64,000 nt of DNA from Pseudorhodobacter wandonensis (GCF_001202035.1 NZ_LGHT01000041.1:1-64000); one strand, 5' to 3'; positions 44,191 to 54,673 are shown, counted from the first letter of the stretch. The notes: generated by a model from the sequence alone, not told the origin. Numbers and translations are program-made.

Positions 44191-44315
44191 CGGGCGTCGA
44201 TCCTTTGTCTTTGCCCCTTATTGCGCTGTTTGGGCCGTCGGCGTCTCGACTCTGCGCGACAGTTCGCGTCGAAAACGACATGGGGTGGCGCAAATGATAT
44301 AGGCGAAGTCGGAGA

Positions 44316-45041
44316 CTATGAACTGCGCACGCCTGCAAGCAGCGCCAGCAACCGCGCACGGGCCTCAGGCAAAGGCTGGCTATTCACCTCGGCCAGTTCA
44401 CGGGCAAGGAAATGGCCCGTAATAGCAAGCCCCTGCACAACCTCAAACGATGAGGCCGGCCCCTGCCCCATCAGGCAGTGCGGCAAAGGAAACAAGCGGT
44501 CGGCCCAAGCCCCCGCACCATCGCGGCTGACGGCGCGGCCGGTTTTGGGGCTGACATAGGCCAGATCATCACGGCTTCCGGTAACCGCACAACGGGCAAG
44601 GTCAAGGCCAAAGCCCAGCTCTTCCAGCAGGTTCAATTCCCAGCGCAGGTAAACTGCGGGCCAGTCCGGGTCATGCTCTAGCGCCGCCAACAGCGCCATC
44701 GTGGCGCGCCACAGCGTCGGATGCGCCGCGCGCTCGGGCAATGAAACGCGCAGCATGGCGCAAATCGCATTCAAACCGGCAAGGCCCAGACGATCCCCCA
44801 ACAACCCCGCCCGGCTTTGCAAAGGCTCGACCCTAAAACTGCCCAACTGGTCCTCTAGCCGCGCGCGCCAGGTTACGGCCAACTGCGTGCCGGGCTGCAA
44901 TGTCGCGGATTGCTTGCGCGAGGCACCGCCGCGCACAACGCCCGCATGGCGGCCGTGATGCGCAGTAAAAACCTCTATGATCGCCGAGCTCTCACCATGC
45001 AATCGCATGGCGATCAGCACACCTTCATCTTGCCAATCCAT
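44316..45041 (-). CDS. recO: DNA repair protein RecO
   Basis: RecO with RecR loads RecA at single-strand gaps. The 241-residue protein has the N-terminal OB fold ([29 protein letters not shown]) and the helical C-terminal region with [20 protein letters not shown]. The zinc-binding cysteines of some RecO proteins are reduced to one here. It follows the DUF1491 gene after 24 nt in the era-rnc-lepB cluster, a common alphaproteobacterial order. Confidence 0.95.
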   Translation of the reverse strand: MDWQDEGVLIAMRLHGESSAIIEVFTAHHGRHAGVVRGGASRKQSATLQPGTQLAVTWRARLEDQLGSFRVEPLQSRAGLLGDRLGLAGLNAICAMLRVSLPERAAHPTLWRATMALLAALEHDPDWPAVYLRWELNLLEELGFGLDLARCAVTGSRDDLAYVSPKTGRAVSRDGAGAWADRLFPLPHCLMGQGPASSFEVVQGLAITGHFLARELAEVNSQPLPEARARLLALLAGVRSS

Positions 45042-45065
45042 CGGGGAACTATTGCAAGCGCCGCA

Positions 45066-45401
45066 TTATTCCGCCAGCCCTTCTTCATCCAGCAAATGCC
45101 GCCCCGCACGATCCTCGACCTCGATCACCCAAAGGTCAGGGTCAAACTGGCGTTGGCGGGTGATGGCGGCGTCCACCTCTGCCTCGGGGCCTTGGGCCAA
45201 AACCACCCAGGCGCGATTTCCCGACATCAGATCAAAACTACGCTGATAGGCACAGGCGCTGCCGTCAAGCGGTGTTTGCTTTACCAGAACCGCACCCGCT
45301 GTCGCATCGCCATGCGCGGTCACAAAGGCAGGGATGCCCGCCATCTCCAACCGCTTTAAATAAGCCCTGACCCAGAAATCCGCCGATAGCCGCGCGCTCA
45401 T
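45066..45401 (-). CDS. DUF1491-family protein
   Basis: A 111-residue soluble protein, MSARLSADFWVRAYLKRLEM with AGIPAFVTAHGDATAGAVLVK, characteristic of DUF1491, a small alphaproteobacterial family without known function. AGGTGGGG precedes the ATG at 45401. It sits between era and recO and is presumably co-transcribed with them. Confidence 0.85.
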   Translation of the reverse strand: MSARLSADFWVRAYLKRLEMAGIPAFVTAHGDATAGAVLVKQTPLDGSACAYQRSFDLMSGNRAWVVLAQGPEAEVDAAITRQRQFDPDLWVIEVEDRAGRHLLDEEGLAE

Positions 45402-45463
45402 GCCCCACCTATCATCTATCTGAAAATATCCTCGCCGAAGGCATGGCCCTTGCAAAGGGCCAA

Positions 45464-46420
45464 TCAGTTCCCGTCTTTGAATTCCAGCCCCATCTCGGAA
45501 TAGCGCTCGGGCTCTTCCAGCCAGTTCGGCCGTACTTTGACCTGAAGAAACAAATGCACCGGACGCCCCAAAAATTCCATCAGATCGACCCGCGCAGCCT
45601 GGCCGACCGATTTGATGGTTTCGCCCTTGTTGCCCAAAACGATCCCTTTGTGGCCATCACGCGCCACATAAACGATCTGGTCAATGCGGGTAGATCCATC
45701 CTTGCGGTCTTCCCATTTTTCGGTTTCCACGGTCAGCTGATAGGGCAGTTCTTCGTGCAAACGCAGGGTCAGCTTTTCGCGCGTCACTTCGGCGGCGATC
45801 ATGCGCATTGGCAAGTCGGCAATCTGGTCTTCGGGATAGAACCACGGGCCGGCTGGCAGCTCACCCGCCAACCATTCGCGCAGCTTGTCCACGCCATAGC
45901 CCTTTTCGGCCGAGATCATAAAGGTTTCGGCAAAGGGAAAGGCCTCGTTCAGCTTTTGCGACAGGCCCAGCAAAACCTCGGCCTTCACGCGGTCGATCTT
46001 GTTGATTGCCAGCGCCACTTTCTGGCCCTGCGGAATACGGTCGCGCATGCTGTCAATAATCGCGGCTGTGCCTTCGGTCAGGCCGCGATGGGCCTCAACC
46101 AGCAGCACGATCAGATCGGCATCTGCGGCCCCACCCCAAGCGGCGGCAACCATCGCGCGGTCAAGCCGGCGGCGCGGGCGAAACAGGCCGGGGGTATCGA
46201 CAAACACAATCTGCGCATCGCCTTGCATCGCGATGCCGCGAATGCGGGCGCGGGTGGTTTGTACCTTATGCGTCACAATCGACACTTTGGAACCGACCAT
46301 GCGGTTCAGCAGTGTCGATTTGCCGGCATTCGGCTCACCAATCAGCGCGACAAAGCCCGCGCGGGTGTTGCCATCGCCGCCAACAAAGGCACCATCGTTT
46401 GCGGGGGTATCAGTCGTCAT
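45464..46420 (-). CDS. era: GTPase Era
   Basis: Era binds the 3' end of 16S rRNA and couples 30S maturation to growth. The 318-residue protein has G1 [10 protein letters not shown]3 DTPG, G4 NKID and a C-terminal KH domain ([33 protein letters not shown]). Its start overlaps the rnc stop by 4 nt, so the two are coupled. Confidence 0.98.
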   Translation of the reverse strand: MTTDTPANDGAFVGGDGNTRAGFVALIGEPNAGKSTLLNRMVGSKVSIVTHKVQTTRARIRGIAMQGDAQIVFVDTPGLFRPRRRLDRAMVAAAWGGAADADLIVLLVEAHRGLTEGTAAIIDSMRDRIPQGQKVALAINKIDRVKAEVLLGLSQKLNEAFPFAETFMISAEKGYGVDKLREWLAGELPAGPWFYPEDQIADLPMRMIAAEVTREKLTLRLHEELPYQLTVETEKWEDRKDGSTRIDQIVYVARDGHKGIVLGNKGETIKSVGQAARVDLMEFLGRPVHLFLQVKVRPNWLEEPERYSEMGLEFKDGN

Positions 46421-47103
46421 GTGTCTTGCTCCATCCGGGCCAAAAGGGCGCGGGCTGCGGCCTGTTCGGCGGCGCGTTTCGTTCCGGCGGTTGCCGACTC
46501 GGATTCATCATTGTCCAGCCGCACCGCAACCGTAAAGAGCGGTTGATGGTCGGGGCCAGAGCGGGCTTTTTCAGTATAGGTTGGCGGTGTCATGCCACGG
46601 GCCTGCGCCCATTCCTGCAAGGCGGTTTTCGGGTCACGGGCGTCTTCCTTGACGGTCGCGATGCGGCCGGCCCAAAGCCGTGTAATCAATGCCTGCGCGG
46701 CCGCAAAACCGCCATCAAGGTAAACGGCGGCGATCACCGCCTCAAGCGCATCGCCAAGCAGTGCCTCTTTGCGCCGCCCGCCTGACATCATTTCCGAGCG
46801 GCCCAGTTTCAGCACATCGCCAAGGCCAATGTCGCGGGCCACATCGGCGCAGGTTTCCTTGCGCACCATGGCGTTGAACCGCGGCGCAAGCTGGCCTTCG
46901 GCGGCACCGGTATCGGCGGTCAGCAAGGCTTCGGCCATGACGAGGCCCAAAACGCGGTCGCCCAGAAATTCGAGCCGCTGGTTATCGGCGCGGGTGGGCG
47001 ACGAAATCGACGCATGGGTGACCGATTGCAGCAGCAATTCGGGATTGCTGAACTTATGGCCCAAACGGCCCTCAAACGCACGAAGATCGGCGGCAAGTTT
47101 CAT
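46417..47103 (-). CDS. rnc: Ribonuclease III
   Basis: RNase III cleaves double-stranded RNA in rRNA and mRNA processing. The 228-residue protein has the catalytic signature [20 protein letters not shown], the second acidic cluster [18 protein letters not shown] and a C-terminal dsRBD from about residue 155 ([29 protein letters not shown]). It is coupled to era through a 4-nt overlap. Confidence 0.98.
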   Translation of the reverse strand: MKLAADLRAFEGRLGHKFSNPELLLQSVTHASISSPTRADNQRLEFLGDRVLGLVMAEALLTADTGAAEGQLAPRFNAMVRKETCADVARDIGLGDVLKLGRSEMMSGGRRKEALLGDALEAVIAAVYLDGGFAAAQALITRLWAGRIATVKEDARDPKTALQEWAQARGMTPPTYTEKARSGPDHQPLFTVAVRLDNDESESATAGTKRAAEQAAARALLARMEQDT

Positions 47104-47282
47104 TGAACGGCCCTCGCATAGCGGTGCTGCTTTTTGGTCGGTTGTGGTACGACTGCGGGCCCATTTGCAGAGGAGGGTGTGAAAACCAGCCAGCCCCGCT
47201 TGCGCGAGGCTGTGCCATTCATGCCAAGGAATGAAAAACGCAGGTTCTGGGTTTGCGTCATGCGCAACTCACTCCACGCTCC

Positions 47283-48077
47283 CTACTCGACAGCTTTGAA
47301 AAAGCGGTCAGGACGCCATGTCCAGAAATAGAACAACGATGTTCCGGCGGATGAAAAGATAATCCGGTCGGCGCGGCCAATCAGATCTTCGGCAGGGACA
47401 AAACCAACACCACCGACAGCCTGACCATAGCGGCTGTCTTGGGAATTGTCGCGGTTGTCGCCCATAAAGAAGTAATGACCGGCAGGCACAGTGAACACAT
47501 CGGTATTGTCGGCAAAGCCGTTGGTATCAATGTTCAGCACATCATGCGTGCGGCCACCCGGCAAAGTTTCGATAGAGCGGGATTTGGTGCATTCTGCCCC
47601 GATCCCGACCGTACCGGCCGAGTTTTCACAGCGCGGCAAATGGCCCATCGGGCCTTGATGCTCATAGACCTCGGTAAACTGGCCATCGGGCACTTGCGGC
47701 ACTTCGGTTCCGTTCAGGATGATTTTGCCATCGCGCATCTGCACCGTGTCACCGGGCAAGCCGATCAAGCGCTTGATGAAATCCGAGCCGTTGACGGGGT
47801 GGTGAAACACCACAACATCGCCCCGCTCGGGCTCGGACGCCAGAATCCGCCCCGAAATCGGGCACATCGAAAACGGGCAGGAATGTTTGGAATAGCCATA
47901 GGCCATTTTGTTGACGAACAGGAAATCGCCAATCAGCAACGTGTCTTTCATCGAGCCAGAGGGAATCCAGAACGGTTGAAAGAACAATGTCCGGAAAATG
48001 CCTGCGATCAGCAATGCATAGACGATTGTCTTTATCGTTTCGACGATGCCGCCTTCAGAGTTTGCCTTGCTGGCCAT
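47283..48077 (-). CDS. lepB: Signal peptidase I
   Basis: LepB removes signal peptides at the outer face of the inner membrane. The 264-residue protein from the start at 48077 (MASKANSEGGIVETIKTIVY) has a transmembrane segment at about 15-33, the catalytic Ser in IPSGSMKDTLLIGD (S42) and the catalytic Lys in IKRLIGLPGD (K102). The box-E region is GHYFFMGDNRDNSQDSR. The longer upstream frame is Pro/His-rich and rejected. A 179-nt gap to rnc holds only a weak CAGCC/GGCTG hairpin. Confidence 0.97.
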   Translation of the reverse strand: MASKANSEGGIVETIKTIVYALLIAGIFRTLFFQPFWIPSGSMKDTLLIGDFLFVNKMAYGYSKHSCPFSMCPISGRILASEPERGDVVVFHHPVNGSDFIKRLIGLPGDTVQMRDGKIILNGTEVPQVPDGQFTEVYEHQGPMGHLPRCENSAGTVGIGAECTKSRSIETLPGGRTHDVLNIDTNGFADNTDVFTVPAGHYFFMGDNRDNSQDSRYGQAVGGVGFVPAEDLIGRADRIIFSSAGTSLFYFWTWRPDRFFKAVE

Positions 48078-48160
48078 GTGGTTTTGCCTTTTGCTGCTTT
48101 GCGGCGCTACATGCGCGTGAGGGAGCGGGGAGTCAAGCGGACAGTGGAAAATTGGCAGGG

Positions 48161-48574
48161 TTAGGGGGGCGGCGGCGCAATAGGTCGCGCCTCGATGACC
48201 ACAAAAGCCTGCGCCCAAGGATGATCGTCGGTCAGGGTAACATGGACAAAGGCTTGATGCCCCGCAGGCGTCATATCAGCCAGACGTTGGGCGGCCCATC
48301 CGGTCAACTGCATCTGCGGCTGGCCGGTATGCATGTTTGATACGGCCATATCTTTCCATGCGATGCCCATGCGCAGACCTGTGCCAAGCGCCTTGGAACA
48401 GGCCTCTTTGGCGGCCCAGCGTTTGGCATAGGTGGCGGGCGCATGCGGGCGGCTTTCGGCTTTGCCTTGTTCGCGCTCGGTAAACACGCGGTTGCGAAAG
48501 CGGTCACCGAAACGGGCCAAAGTGGCCTCTATCCGCTCGATATTCGCCAGATCAGAGCCGATGCCGAGGATCAT
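48161..48574 (-). CDS. acpS: Holo-[acyl-carrier-protein] synthase
   Basis: AcpS transfers phosphopantetheine from CoA to apo-ACP. The 137-residue protein has [20 protein letters not shown] with the metal-binding Asp, and [15 protein letters not shown] with the catalytic Glu-Ala-Lys region. The start overlaps the pdxJ stop by 4 nt, the usual pdxJ-acpS-lepB order. Confidence 0.97.
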   Translation of the reverse strand: MILGIGSDLANIERIEATLARFGDRFRNRVFTEREQGKAESRPHAPATYAKRWAAKEACSKALGTGLRMGIAWKDMAVSNMHTGQPQMQLTGWAAQRLADMTPAGHQAFVHVTLTDDHPWAQAFVVIEARPIAPPPP

Positions 48575-49335
48575 GCGCTTTGGGTGCCGTTGCGGGCGCA
48601 ATCGATGCGGCGGCGCATTTCCTCGATGGCGGGGCCAAGGCCGCGAAACACCGCTTCGCCAATCAGGAAATGGCCGATGTTCAGCTCGACCACCTCGGGG
48701 AAGACGGCAACATGGGTGGCGGTTTCGAAATCAAGGCCGTGGCCCATGTGCACCTCCAGGCCCAAAGAATGGGCATGCGTGGCACCAAGGCGCAGGGCCT
48801 CTAGCTCGGCGGCGGCGGCATCGGTTTGGCCTTCGGCGATCAGGTCGCAATAGCGGCCGGTGTGCAGCTCTACCACTGCGGCGCCGATTTTGGCGGATGC
48901 CTCGATCTGGCGGGCCTCATGGCCAATAAACATAGATACACGGCACCCCGCATCACGAAGCGGCGCGATAAAGGCGGCAAGGCGGGTTTCGTCGCCAGCG
49001 ACATCCAGCCCGCCCTCGGTGGTGCGTTCCTCGCGTTTTTCGGGCACAAGGCAGATAGCATGCGGTTTGTGGCGCAATGCGATGGCCTGCATTTCACTGG
49101 TCGCGGCGCATTCAAAATTCAGCGGCACCGAAATGCCCGCAACCAGCGCCTCGATATCGCTATCCCGGATATGGCGACGGTCTTCACGCAGGTGGGCGGT
49201 GATGCCATCGGCGCCGGCTGCCTCGGCCAGAAAGGCCGCGCGCAACGGGTCGGGCAAGGCACCGCCACGGGCGTTGCGGATGGTTGCCACATGATCGATA
49301 TTGATGCCCAGCCGTAGCCGCCCCAAAGGTGTCAT
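48571..49335 (-). CDS. pdxJ: Pyridoxine 5'-phosphate synthase
   Basis: PdxJ condenses 1-deoxyxylulose 5-phosphate with 3-amino-2-oxopropyl phosphate to make vitamin B6 phosphate. The 254-residue TIM barrel shows [49 protein letters not shown] and [16 protein letters not shown] has 8-nt spacing to the ATG at 49335. It is coupled to acpS. Confidence 0.98.
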   Translation of the reverse strand: MTPLGRLRLGINIDHVATIRNARGGALPDPLRAAFLAEAAGADGITAHLREDRRHIRDSDIEALVAGISVPLNFECAATSEMQAIALRHKPHAICLVPEKREERTTEGGLDVAGDETRLAAFIAPLRDAGCRVSMFIGHEARQIEASAKIGAAVVELHTGRYCDLIAEGQTDAAAAELEALRLGATHAHSLGLEVHMGHGLDFETATHVAVFPEVVELNIGHFLIGEAVFRGLGPAIEEMRRRIDCARNGTQSA

Positions 49336-49365
49336 CGTCTCGTCCTTTTGTTTCACTGGCAAAGA

Positions 49366-50055
49366 TTAGCCTTTTGCCTTGGTCGCGTCATCCCCAGAGA
49401 TTGGTCCCGGCGCCGCATCGTTTGCATGCGCTGCCTCACGTTGAACCAGACGCTTTTCCAGCCGGTCGCGCAATTTCTTTTTGCGGCGGTGCTGGTAGGC
49501 CAGAATCAAGGGCAAGCTGATATAATAGCTGGCGATGCCACCAATAAGCCCAAGCACGGCGCCGCCCAGAAGATAGGGCAGATAGACCCGAAAGAAAAAG
49601 CGGTGCAGGCGGTCCCAATGGGTGGGAACATCTGAAAACAGCGAGGTGATATTGTGCCAGAACTCGGCGCTGGCCTGTCCAAAATCGGTAAAGATTTCCA
49701 ATGGCGACATGACACCGGGATGCCCGAGCATCCAATTCCCCAGCTCGACCCCGAAGGCCGCGATAAAGGGAAACGTGATCGGATTGCCGACAAACGTTGC
49801 CATCAAAGAGGCAAGGATATTGCCGCGCATCACCCATGCGATAAAGGCTGCCGCACCGAAATGCAGCCCGAACAGCGGCGAGAATGAGATGAAAACACCG
49901 GCAAATATCCCGCGGGCAATGCGGTGCGGCGCGTCAGGCAGCCTGCGCAAACGGTGCTTCATGTAATGGGCGGCGCGGGTCCAGCCTCCGCGTGGCCAGA
50001 CCGCTTCGGCGATGGTGCGTCCCCAAGACCTTTTGTTGCGCCGCTTAAATACCAT
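49366..50055 (-). CDS. DUF2062 membrane protein
   Basis: 229 residues with three to four hydrophobic segments: GIFAGVFISFSPLFGLHFGA, a segment near FVGNPITFPFIAAFGVEL, and LLGGAVLGLIGGIASYYISL. The GNP and phenylalanine-rich motif mark DUF2062, a family of unknown function common in proteobacteria. Termini are rich in basic residues and probably cytoplasmic. It lies between rsh and pdxJ on the same strand. Confidence 0.88.
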   Translation of the reverse strand: MVFKRRNKRSWGRTIAEAVWPRGGWTRAAHYMKHRLRRLPDAPHRIARGIFAGVFISFSPLFGLHFGAAAFIAWVMRGNILASLMATFVGNPITFPFIAAFGVELGNWMLGHPGVMSPLEIFTDFGQASAEFWHNITSLFSDVPTHWDRLHRFFFRVYLPYLLGGAVLGLIGGIASYYISLPLILAYQHRRKKKLRDRLEKRLVQREAAHANDAAPGPISGDDATKAKG

Positions 50056-50082
50056 ACCCTGAGGTCTTTCTTGAATTCGCGA

Positions 50083-52200
50083 TCAGGGCTTGCGCCGAGT
50101 GTCACGATGGCGGCTCACATCGGCCACATCTGTCTCGGCTTCGAGTGCTGTCATAATCATATGCAGATGCTCGACATCCCGCAAGTCAACGTCCATCAAC
50201 AAACGGTAAAAATCCGGTTTACGGTCAACGAATTGCAAATCGGAAATATTCGCTTTTTGTTGGCCGATCAGGGTGCAGATGCGGCCCAGAACGCCTGCAT
50301 CGTTCGAAATGGTCAATTCAAGGCTAACGGTGTTAACCGCAGCGTGACGCCCCGCCTGCCAGTTCAGATCGACCCAGCGTTCGGGTTGGTCCTCGACCTC
50401 TTCCAGCGCGGGGCAATCAATTGCATGGACGACAACGCCCTGCCCGCGATAGGTGATGCCGACGATACGCTCGCCCGGCACGGGTTGGCAACACGCGGCA
50501 CGCTTAAAGGTTTGGTCAGCGTTAAGGCCGATAAAGGGCCGTGTGGCATCAACCACCTCGCCACCGACCTGGGTCAGTTCGGGATACAGTGTTTCCAGCA
50601 CCCGTCGCGCAGTCAGTTCGGCCGAGCCGAGCCGCGCCAGCAGATCGACCTCATCCTCTAGCGCCAGCATGCGGGCGGCGGTGCGCAGGGCCTTATCGGT
50701 GGCTTTGCGTCCAACATGATCAAAGGCCGCGCGCGCCAATTCGCGCCCGAGTTTGATAAACCGGCCACGGTCTTCTTCGCGCAAGGAGCGGCGGATGGCG
50801 GCTTTGGCGCGGCCGGTCGTGACGATCTCAATCCAGCTGGCCTGCGGGCGTTGGCCTTCGGCGGTGATAATCTCAACCGACTGGCCGTTCTTCAACCGGG
50901 TCCAGAGCGGTACACGAATGCCGTCAACCTTGGCCGAAACCGTGGAATTGCCGATACGGGTGTGGATGGAATAGGCGTAATCAAGCGGCGTGGCACCGCG
51001 TGGAAGCTGCACCACATCGCCTTTGGGCGTAAAGCAAAACACCTGATCGGTGTACATTTCCAGCTTAACATTTTCGAGAAAATCGTCGTGATCTTCTTCG
51101 TTCATGTTTTCGGTCAGCTTGGCCACCCATTTCACCGGGTCCACAGCAAAGGGGTTATTGGCCCGCACCCCTTCGCGGTATGACCAATGCGCGGCGACGC
51201 CCGCCTCGGCCACCTCGTGCATCTGGCGGGTGCGGATTTGCACCTCGACCCGCTTGCCGTCACGCCCCGAAACGGTGGTGTGAATGGAACGGTAGCCGTT
51301 GTTTTTGGGCTGGCTGATATAGTCTTTGAACCGGCCCGGAACCGCGCGCCAGCGTTGGTGGATCACGCCAAGAACGCGGTAACAATCGGCCTCGCTTTGC
51401 GTGATGATGCGGAAACCGTAGATGTCGGACAGGCGCGAAAACGACAGGTCTTTTTCCTGCATCTTGCGCCAGACCGAATAGGGTTTTTTCGCACGGCCAA
51501 ACACATCGGCGTCGATATTGGCGCGGTCAAGCTCGGTCCGGATGTCGGCGGTGATTTTATAGACCACATCCCCCGCCTCACGCTGAAGCGTGATAAAGCG
51601 GCGGATGATGGAATTGCGCGCCTCGGGGTTCAATACACGGAACGCCAGATCTTCCAGCTCTTCGCGCATCCATTGCATACCCATGCGGCCCGCCAGAGGC
51701 GCATAGATTTCCATGGTTTCGCGGGCTTTTTGACCCTGTTTTTCGGGGCGCATCGATTTGATCGTACGCATATTGTGCAGACGGTCGGCCAGCTTGACCA
51801 AGATCACACGCAGATCTTTGGACATCGCCATGAACAGCTTGCGAAAGTTCTCGGCCTGTTTCGATTGTGTCGAGGAAAGCTGCAAATTGGTCAGCTTGGT
51901 CACGCCATCAACCAGCTCGGCAACCTCATGGCCAAACTTGTCGGCGACATCGCTATAGGTGGCTTTGGTGTCCTCGATCGTGTCATGCAACAGGGCAGTG
52001 ATGATCGTGGCATCGTCCAGCCGTTGCTCGGTCAAAATGGCGGCGACAGCGACGGGATGGGTAAAATATGGCTCGCCCGAGTGGCGCATCTGGCCTTCAT
52101 GCACGCGCAGGCCATAGGCATAGGCCTTGCGGATCAGATCAGCATTGGTACGGGGGTTGTAGTTGTGGACGAGGGCGACCAGGTCTTCGACGTCGATCAT
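50083..52200 (-). CDS. rsh: Bifunctional (p)ppGpp synthetase/hydrolase
   Basis: Rsh makes and breaks the alarmone (p)ppGpp, and is the single long RelA/SpoT enzyme in most alphaproteobacteria. The 705-residue protein carries an intact HD hydrolase (ALLHDTIEDTKATYSD) and a synthetase with RFKDYISQPKNNGYRSIHTT. A TGS domain (DVVQLPRGATPLDYAYSIHT) and a C-terminal ACT domain follow. ATG 52200 is preferred over the in-frame GTG at 52209. It lies downstream of rpoZ, an arrangement that links omega to the stringent response. Confidence 0.97.
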   Translation of the reverse strand: MIDVEDLVALVHNYNPRTNADLIRKAYAYGLRVHEGQMRHSGEPYFTHPVAVAAILTEQRLDDATIITALLHDTIEDTKATYSDVADKFGHEVAELVDGVTKLTNLQLSSTQSKQAENFRKLFMAMSKDLRVILVKLADRLHNMRTIKSMRPEKQGQKARETMEIYAPLAGRMGMQWMREELEDLAFRVLNPEARNSIIRRFITLQREAGDVVYKITADIRTELDRANIDADVFGRAKKPYSVWRKMQEKDLSFSRLSDIYGFRIITQSEADCYRVLGVIHQRWRAVPGRFKDYISQPKNNGYRSIHTTVSGRDGKRVEVQIRTRQMHEVAEAGVAAHWSYREGVRANNPFAVDPVKWVAKLTENMNEEDHDDFLENVKLEMYTDQVFCFTPKGDVVQLPRGATPLDYAYSIHTRIGNSTVSAKVDGIRVPLWTRLKNGQSVEIITAEGQRPQASWIEIVTTGRAKAAIRRSLREEDRGRFIKLGRELARAAFDHVGRKATDKALRTAARMLALEDEVDLLARLGSAELTARRVLETLYPELTQVGGEVVDATRPFIGLNADQTFKRAACCQPVPGERIVGITYRGQGVVVHAIDCPALEEVEDQPERWVDLNWQAGRHAAVNTVSLELTISNDAGVLGRICTLIGQQKANISDLQFVDRKPDFYRLLMDVDLRDVEHLHMIMTALEAETDVADVSRHRDTRRKP

Positions 52201-52254
52201 CCTCGCCACATCCTATTTCGGCGTTATTCCATTTTGGGCCCGATGGGCGCCAAT

Positions 52255-52608
52255 TCAGTTGGCGCCTTGGGCTTCCATCAATGCGCGCAGCAGGCGCTCT
52301 TCTGACATGTCGTCGGTTGCCGGGCGGTCAACTTCGCCGCCCATCAACAGGGACATCTTATCTTCTTCAGGCTCATCCACCTCAATCTGGGTTTGATAGC
52401 TTTCGATCATCCGCTCACGCAGACTGTTGGCCGATTGCGTCTCATCCGCGATTTCACGCAAAGAGACGACGGGGTTCTTGTCATTGTCGCGATCAACCGT
52501 CAGGGCCGAGCCTGACTGGATTTCACGCGCGCGATGTGCGGCAAGCATTACCAGCTCAAACCGGTTCGGAACTTTGTCGACGCAATCTTCAACGGTTACG
52601 CGGGCCAT
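52255..52608 (-). CDS. rpoZ: DNA-directed RNA polymerase subunit omega
   Basis: Omega stabilises beta' and takes part in ppGpp binding. The 117-residue protein has the conserved N-terminal [20 protein letters not shown] and [13 protein letters not shown], followed by an acidic C-terminal extension typical of alphaproteobacteria. AGGG has 9-nt spacing to the ATG at 52608. It lies 54 nt before rsh on the same strand. Confidence 0.97.
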   Translation of the reverse strand: MARVTVEDCVDKVPNRFELVMLAAHRAREIQSGSALTVDRDNDKNPVVSLREIADETQSANSLRERMIESYQTQIEVDEPEEDKMSLLMGGEVDRPATDDMSEERLLRALMEAQGAN

Positions 52609-52773
52609 AAGAGACACCCTTTCAGATCTGAGTTTAGGAACGGCCTATTTAAGGCGTGGCCCATCCCTTGACAAGGACATTATGGCCTGCATGGCCCCAA
52701 GAAACACGACAATTCACCGTGAATGCGTCGGGTTTTTCCTATTCCTGACGGATCAGCGCACGAATCAGGCGCG

Positions 52774-53349
52774 CTATTGCAAAGGTTTCACCGTGTCCAA
52801 ATCGGTTTTTGGTAACGCATCGCGCAGCTCAACCGCGGTTTTTCCAAGGATCGGGTGACGCCAATCAGGGGCAATTTCGGCCAAAGGCACCAAGACAAAG
52901 GCGCGATCGGCAAGGCGGGGATGCGGCAGGATAAGCTGCTCAGGGGTGCGCACCAGCTGCTCGGCCAGTGGCAAATCGCGCCAGAACTGATGGGTTTTAG
53001 GGTCCGGCGCCACGATGTCGTCAACCGCCAAAAGATCAATATCAAGTGTTCGGCTTGCCCAGCGTCCCGACCGGATTCGCCCATGCCGCGCCTCAACGTG
53101 ATGTAATATCGACAAAATATCATCAGCAGACAAATTATCGTTTATATAAAAGGCAGCGGCGGCGTTTACATAGTCTGGCCCCGCCCCTGCCGGAAAGCAC
53201 GGTGTGCGGTAAAATTTGCTTTGGGATTGCAAATCAAACCCAAAGCCCACCAGATCGTCGATCGCTGCCTGCAAGGTCTCTGCGCTGGACCGCCGAGTTG
53301 ACGTAAGGTCAGATGGCAGATTTGCGCCTAATGCTACAAGCGTAAACAT
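52774..53349 (-). CDS. folK: 2-amino-4-hydroxy-6-hydroxymethyldihydropteridine pyrophosphokinase
   Basis: FolK pyrophosphorylates the pterin precursor of folate. The 191-residue protein has VALGANLPSD near the start, the pterin-binding region FYRTPCFPAGAGPDYVNAA, and the signature RWASRTLDIDLLAVDD with catalytic Asp residues. HPRLADRAFVLVPLAEIAPDW follows. It is about 30 residues longer than E. coli FolK. Upstream is AT-rich without a clear ribosome-binding site. Confidence 0.95.
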   Translation of the reverse strand: MFTLVALGANLPSDLTSTRRSSAETLQAAIDDLVGFGFDLQSQSKFYRTPCFPAGAGPDYVNAAAAFYINDNLSADDILSILHHVEARHGRIRSGRWASRTLDIDLLAVDDIVAPDPKTHQFWRDLPLAEQLVRTPEQLILPHPRLADRAFVLVPLAEIAPDWRHPILGKTAVELRDALPKTDLDTVKPLQ

Positions 53350-53497
53350 TTATTTGAATTTTTCCACAAAGTTATACACTATAGATTTGCTTGAACTTCG
53401 GTATCAAACGCCGATATTGAGGTCATTCGCAAACAGCTTTTTTCGATGTCTTTTATTTCCTAAGAAATTGGATGCGATCACATTGAGGGGAAACAAA

Positions 53498-54079
53498 ATG
53501 TTTTACAAGGACGAACGGCTCGCCTTGTTTATCGATGGATCCAACTTGTACGCGGCTGCAAAATCGCTCGGGTTTGATATCGATTACAAGCTATTACGCC
53601 ATGAATTTATGCGCCGCGGCAAGATGTTGCGGGCATTTTACTACACCGCCTTGCTGGAAAATGACGACTATTCACCCATTCGGCCGCTGGTCGACTGGCT
53701 GAACTATAACGGCTTTTCGATGGTGACCAAAACGGCCAAGGAATATACCGACAGCCAAGGGCGCCGCAAAGTCAAAGGCAATATGGATATCGAGCTGACC
53801 GTTGACGCGATGGAACTTGCGCCGCGCATCGACCATGCCGTGATCTTTTCGGGCGATGGCGATTTCCGGCCACTGGTCGAAAGCTTGCAGCGCCAAGGCG
53901 TGCGGGTTTCGGTTGTCTCAACCGTGCGGAGCCAACCGCCTATGATTGCCGATGAGCTGCGCCGCCAAGCCGATAATTTCATCGAGCTGGACGAGCTGCG
54001 CGACGTGATCGGCCGCCCGCCACGCGAACCCAGATTCGACGGCGACGAAGCTATCGAAATGGCCGTAGCGGCAAAGTAA
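53498..54079 (+). CDS. NYN-domain protein (LabA/DUF88 family, PIN-like)
   Basis: A 193-residue protein with a PIN-like NYN fold. Acidic residues of a metal-dependent nuclease site are visible in LALFIDGSNLYAAAKSLGFD, KGNMDIELTVDAMEL and HAVIFSGDGDFRPLVESLQR. The C-terminus is short and acidic. Members are suspected RNases; no target is known. The start at 53498 has GAGGGG 7 nt upstream. The AT-rich 148-nt gap before it (TATACACTATAG near 53372-53383) probably holds the promoters of this gene and the divergent folK. Confidence 0.9.
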   Translation: MFYKDERLALFIDGSNLYAAAKSLGFDIDYKLLRHEFMRRGKMLRAFYYTALLENDDYSPIRPLVDWLNYNGFSMVTKTAKEYTDSQGRRKVKGNMDIELTVDAMELAPRIDHAVIFSGDGDFRPLVESLQRQGVRVSVVSTVRSQPPMIADELRRQADNFIELDELRDVIGRPPREPRFDGDEAIEMAVAAK

Positions 54080-54202
54080 CCCTGTTTGCGGCGGCCCAGT
54101 GGGGACCGGGCTGCCGCAAACCTTGGCCAAGGCTGTGGCTATTTTGAATGCCGACCGCCGAATGGCTTTGCATGCAACGTGGTTTTACGTCATGGGCATG
54201 GC

Positions 54203-54640
54203 ATGCTGATTTTCTCGTCTTTGCTGGGTTTGTTTGTCGCGGCTTTTGTCGCGGCAACTGTTGTGCCCTTTCAATCAGAGGTCATCTTTGTCGCCCTGCA
54301 AGTCGCAGATCGTGTTCCCGTACCTTGGTTGATTGTCGTGGCCAGCATCGGCAACACATTGGGCGCGTTGGTCAATTACTACATCGGTTATGGGATCACG
54401 CGGTTTGAGGGCAAAAGCTGGTTTCCGGCCACGCCCGAACAAATGGCCCGCGTAGAGCGTTGGTTCCAGCGTTGGGGCGTTTGGGTTTTATTGGTAAGCT
54501 GGTTGCCTGCGGGCGATGTGATGACCGTTATTGCAGGTGTCATGCGGACGCCGATATGGCTGTTTATGCTGTTGGTGGGCATTGCCAAAACCAGCCGTTA
54601 CATTGGTTTGGCGCTGATCACGGCAGGGCTGATCGGGTAG
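54203..54640 (+). CDS. YqaA-family (SNARE-associated/DedA-like) membrane protein
   Basis: A 145-residue membrane protein with a DedA/SNARE_assoc-like core: FVAAFVAATVVPFQSEVIFV, GNTLGALVNYYIGYGI, WGVWVLLVSWLPAGDVMTVI and a final hydrophobic segment. YqaA proteins are DedA relatives thought to move lipids or ions, unproven. The start at 54203 begins just before the first helix; upstream residues in the same frame look random. The gap to the NYN gene is 123 nt. Confidence 0.88.
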   Translation: MLIFSSLLGLFVAAFVAATVVPFQSEVIFVALQVADRVPVPWLIVVASIGNTLGALVNYYIGYGITRFEGKSWFPATPEQMARVERWFQRWGVWVLLVSWLPAGDVMTVIAGVMRTPIWLFMLLVGIAKTSRYIGLALITAGLIG

Positions 54641-54673
54641 CGGGGGCGCTGCCCCACTGCGCCTGACGGCTAG

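Noticed and set aside
53498-54640. NYN gene plus YqaA gene considered as a toxin-antitoxin or defence pair
   Set aside because: They are 123 nt apart with separate signals, YqaA is a lipid-transport-like membrane protein, and no antitoxin-like small gene is present.
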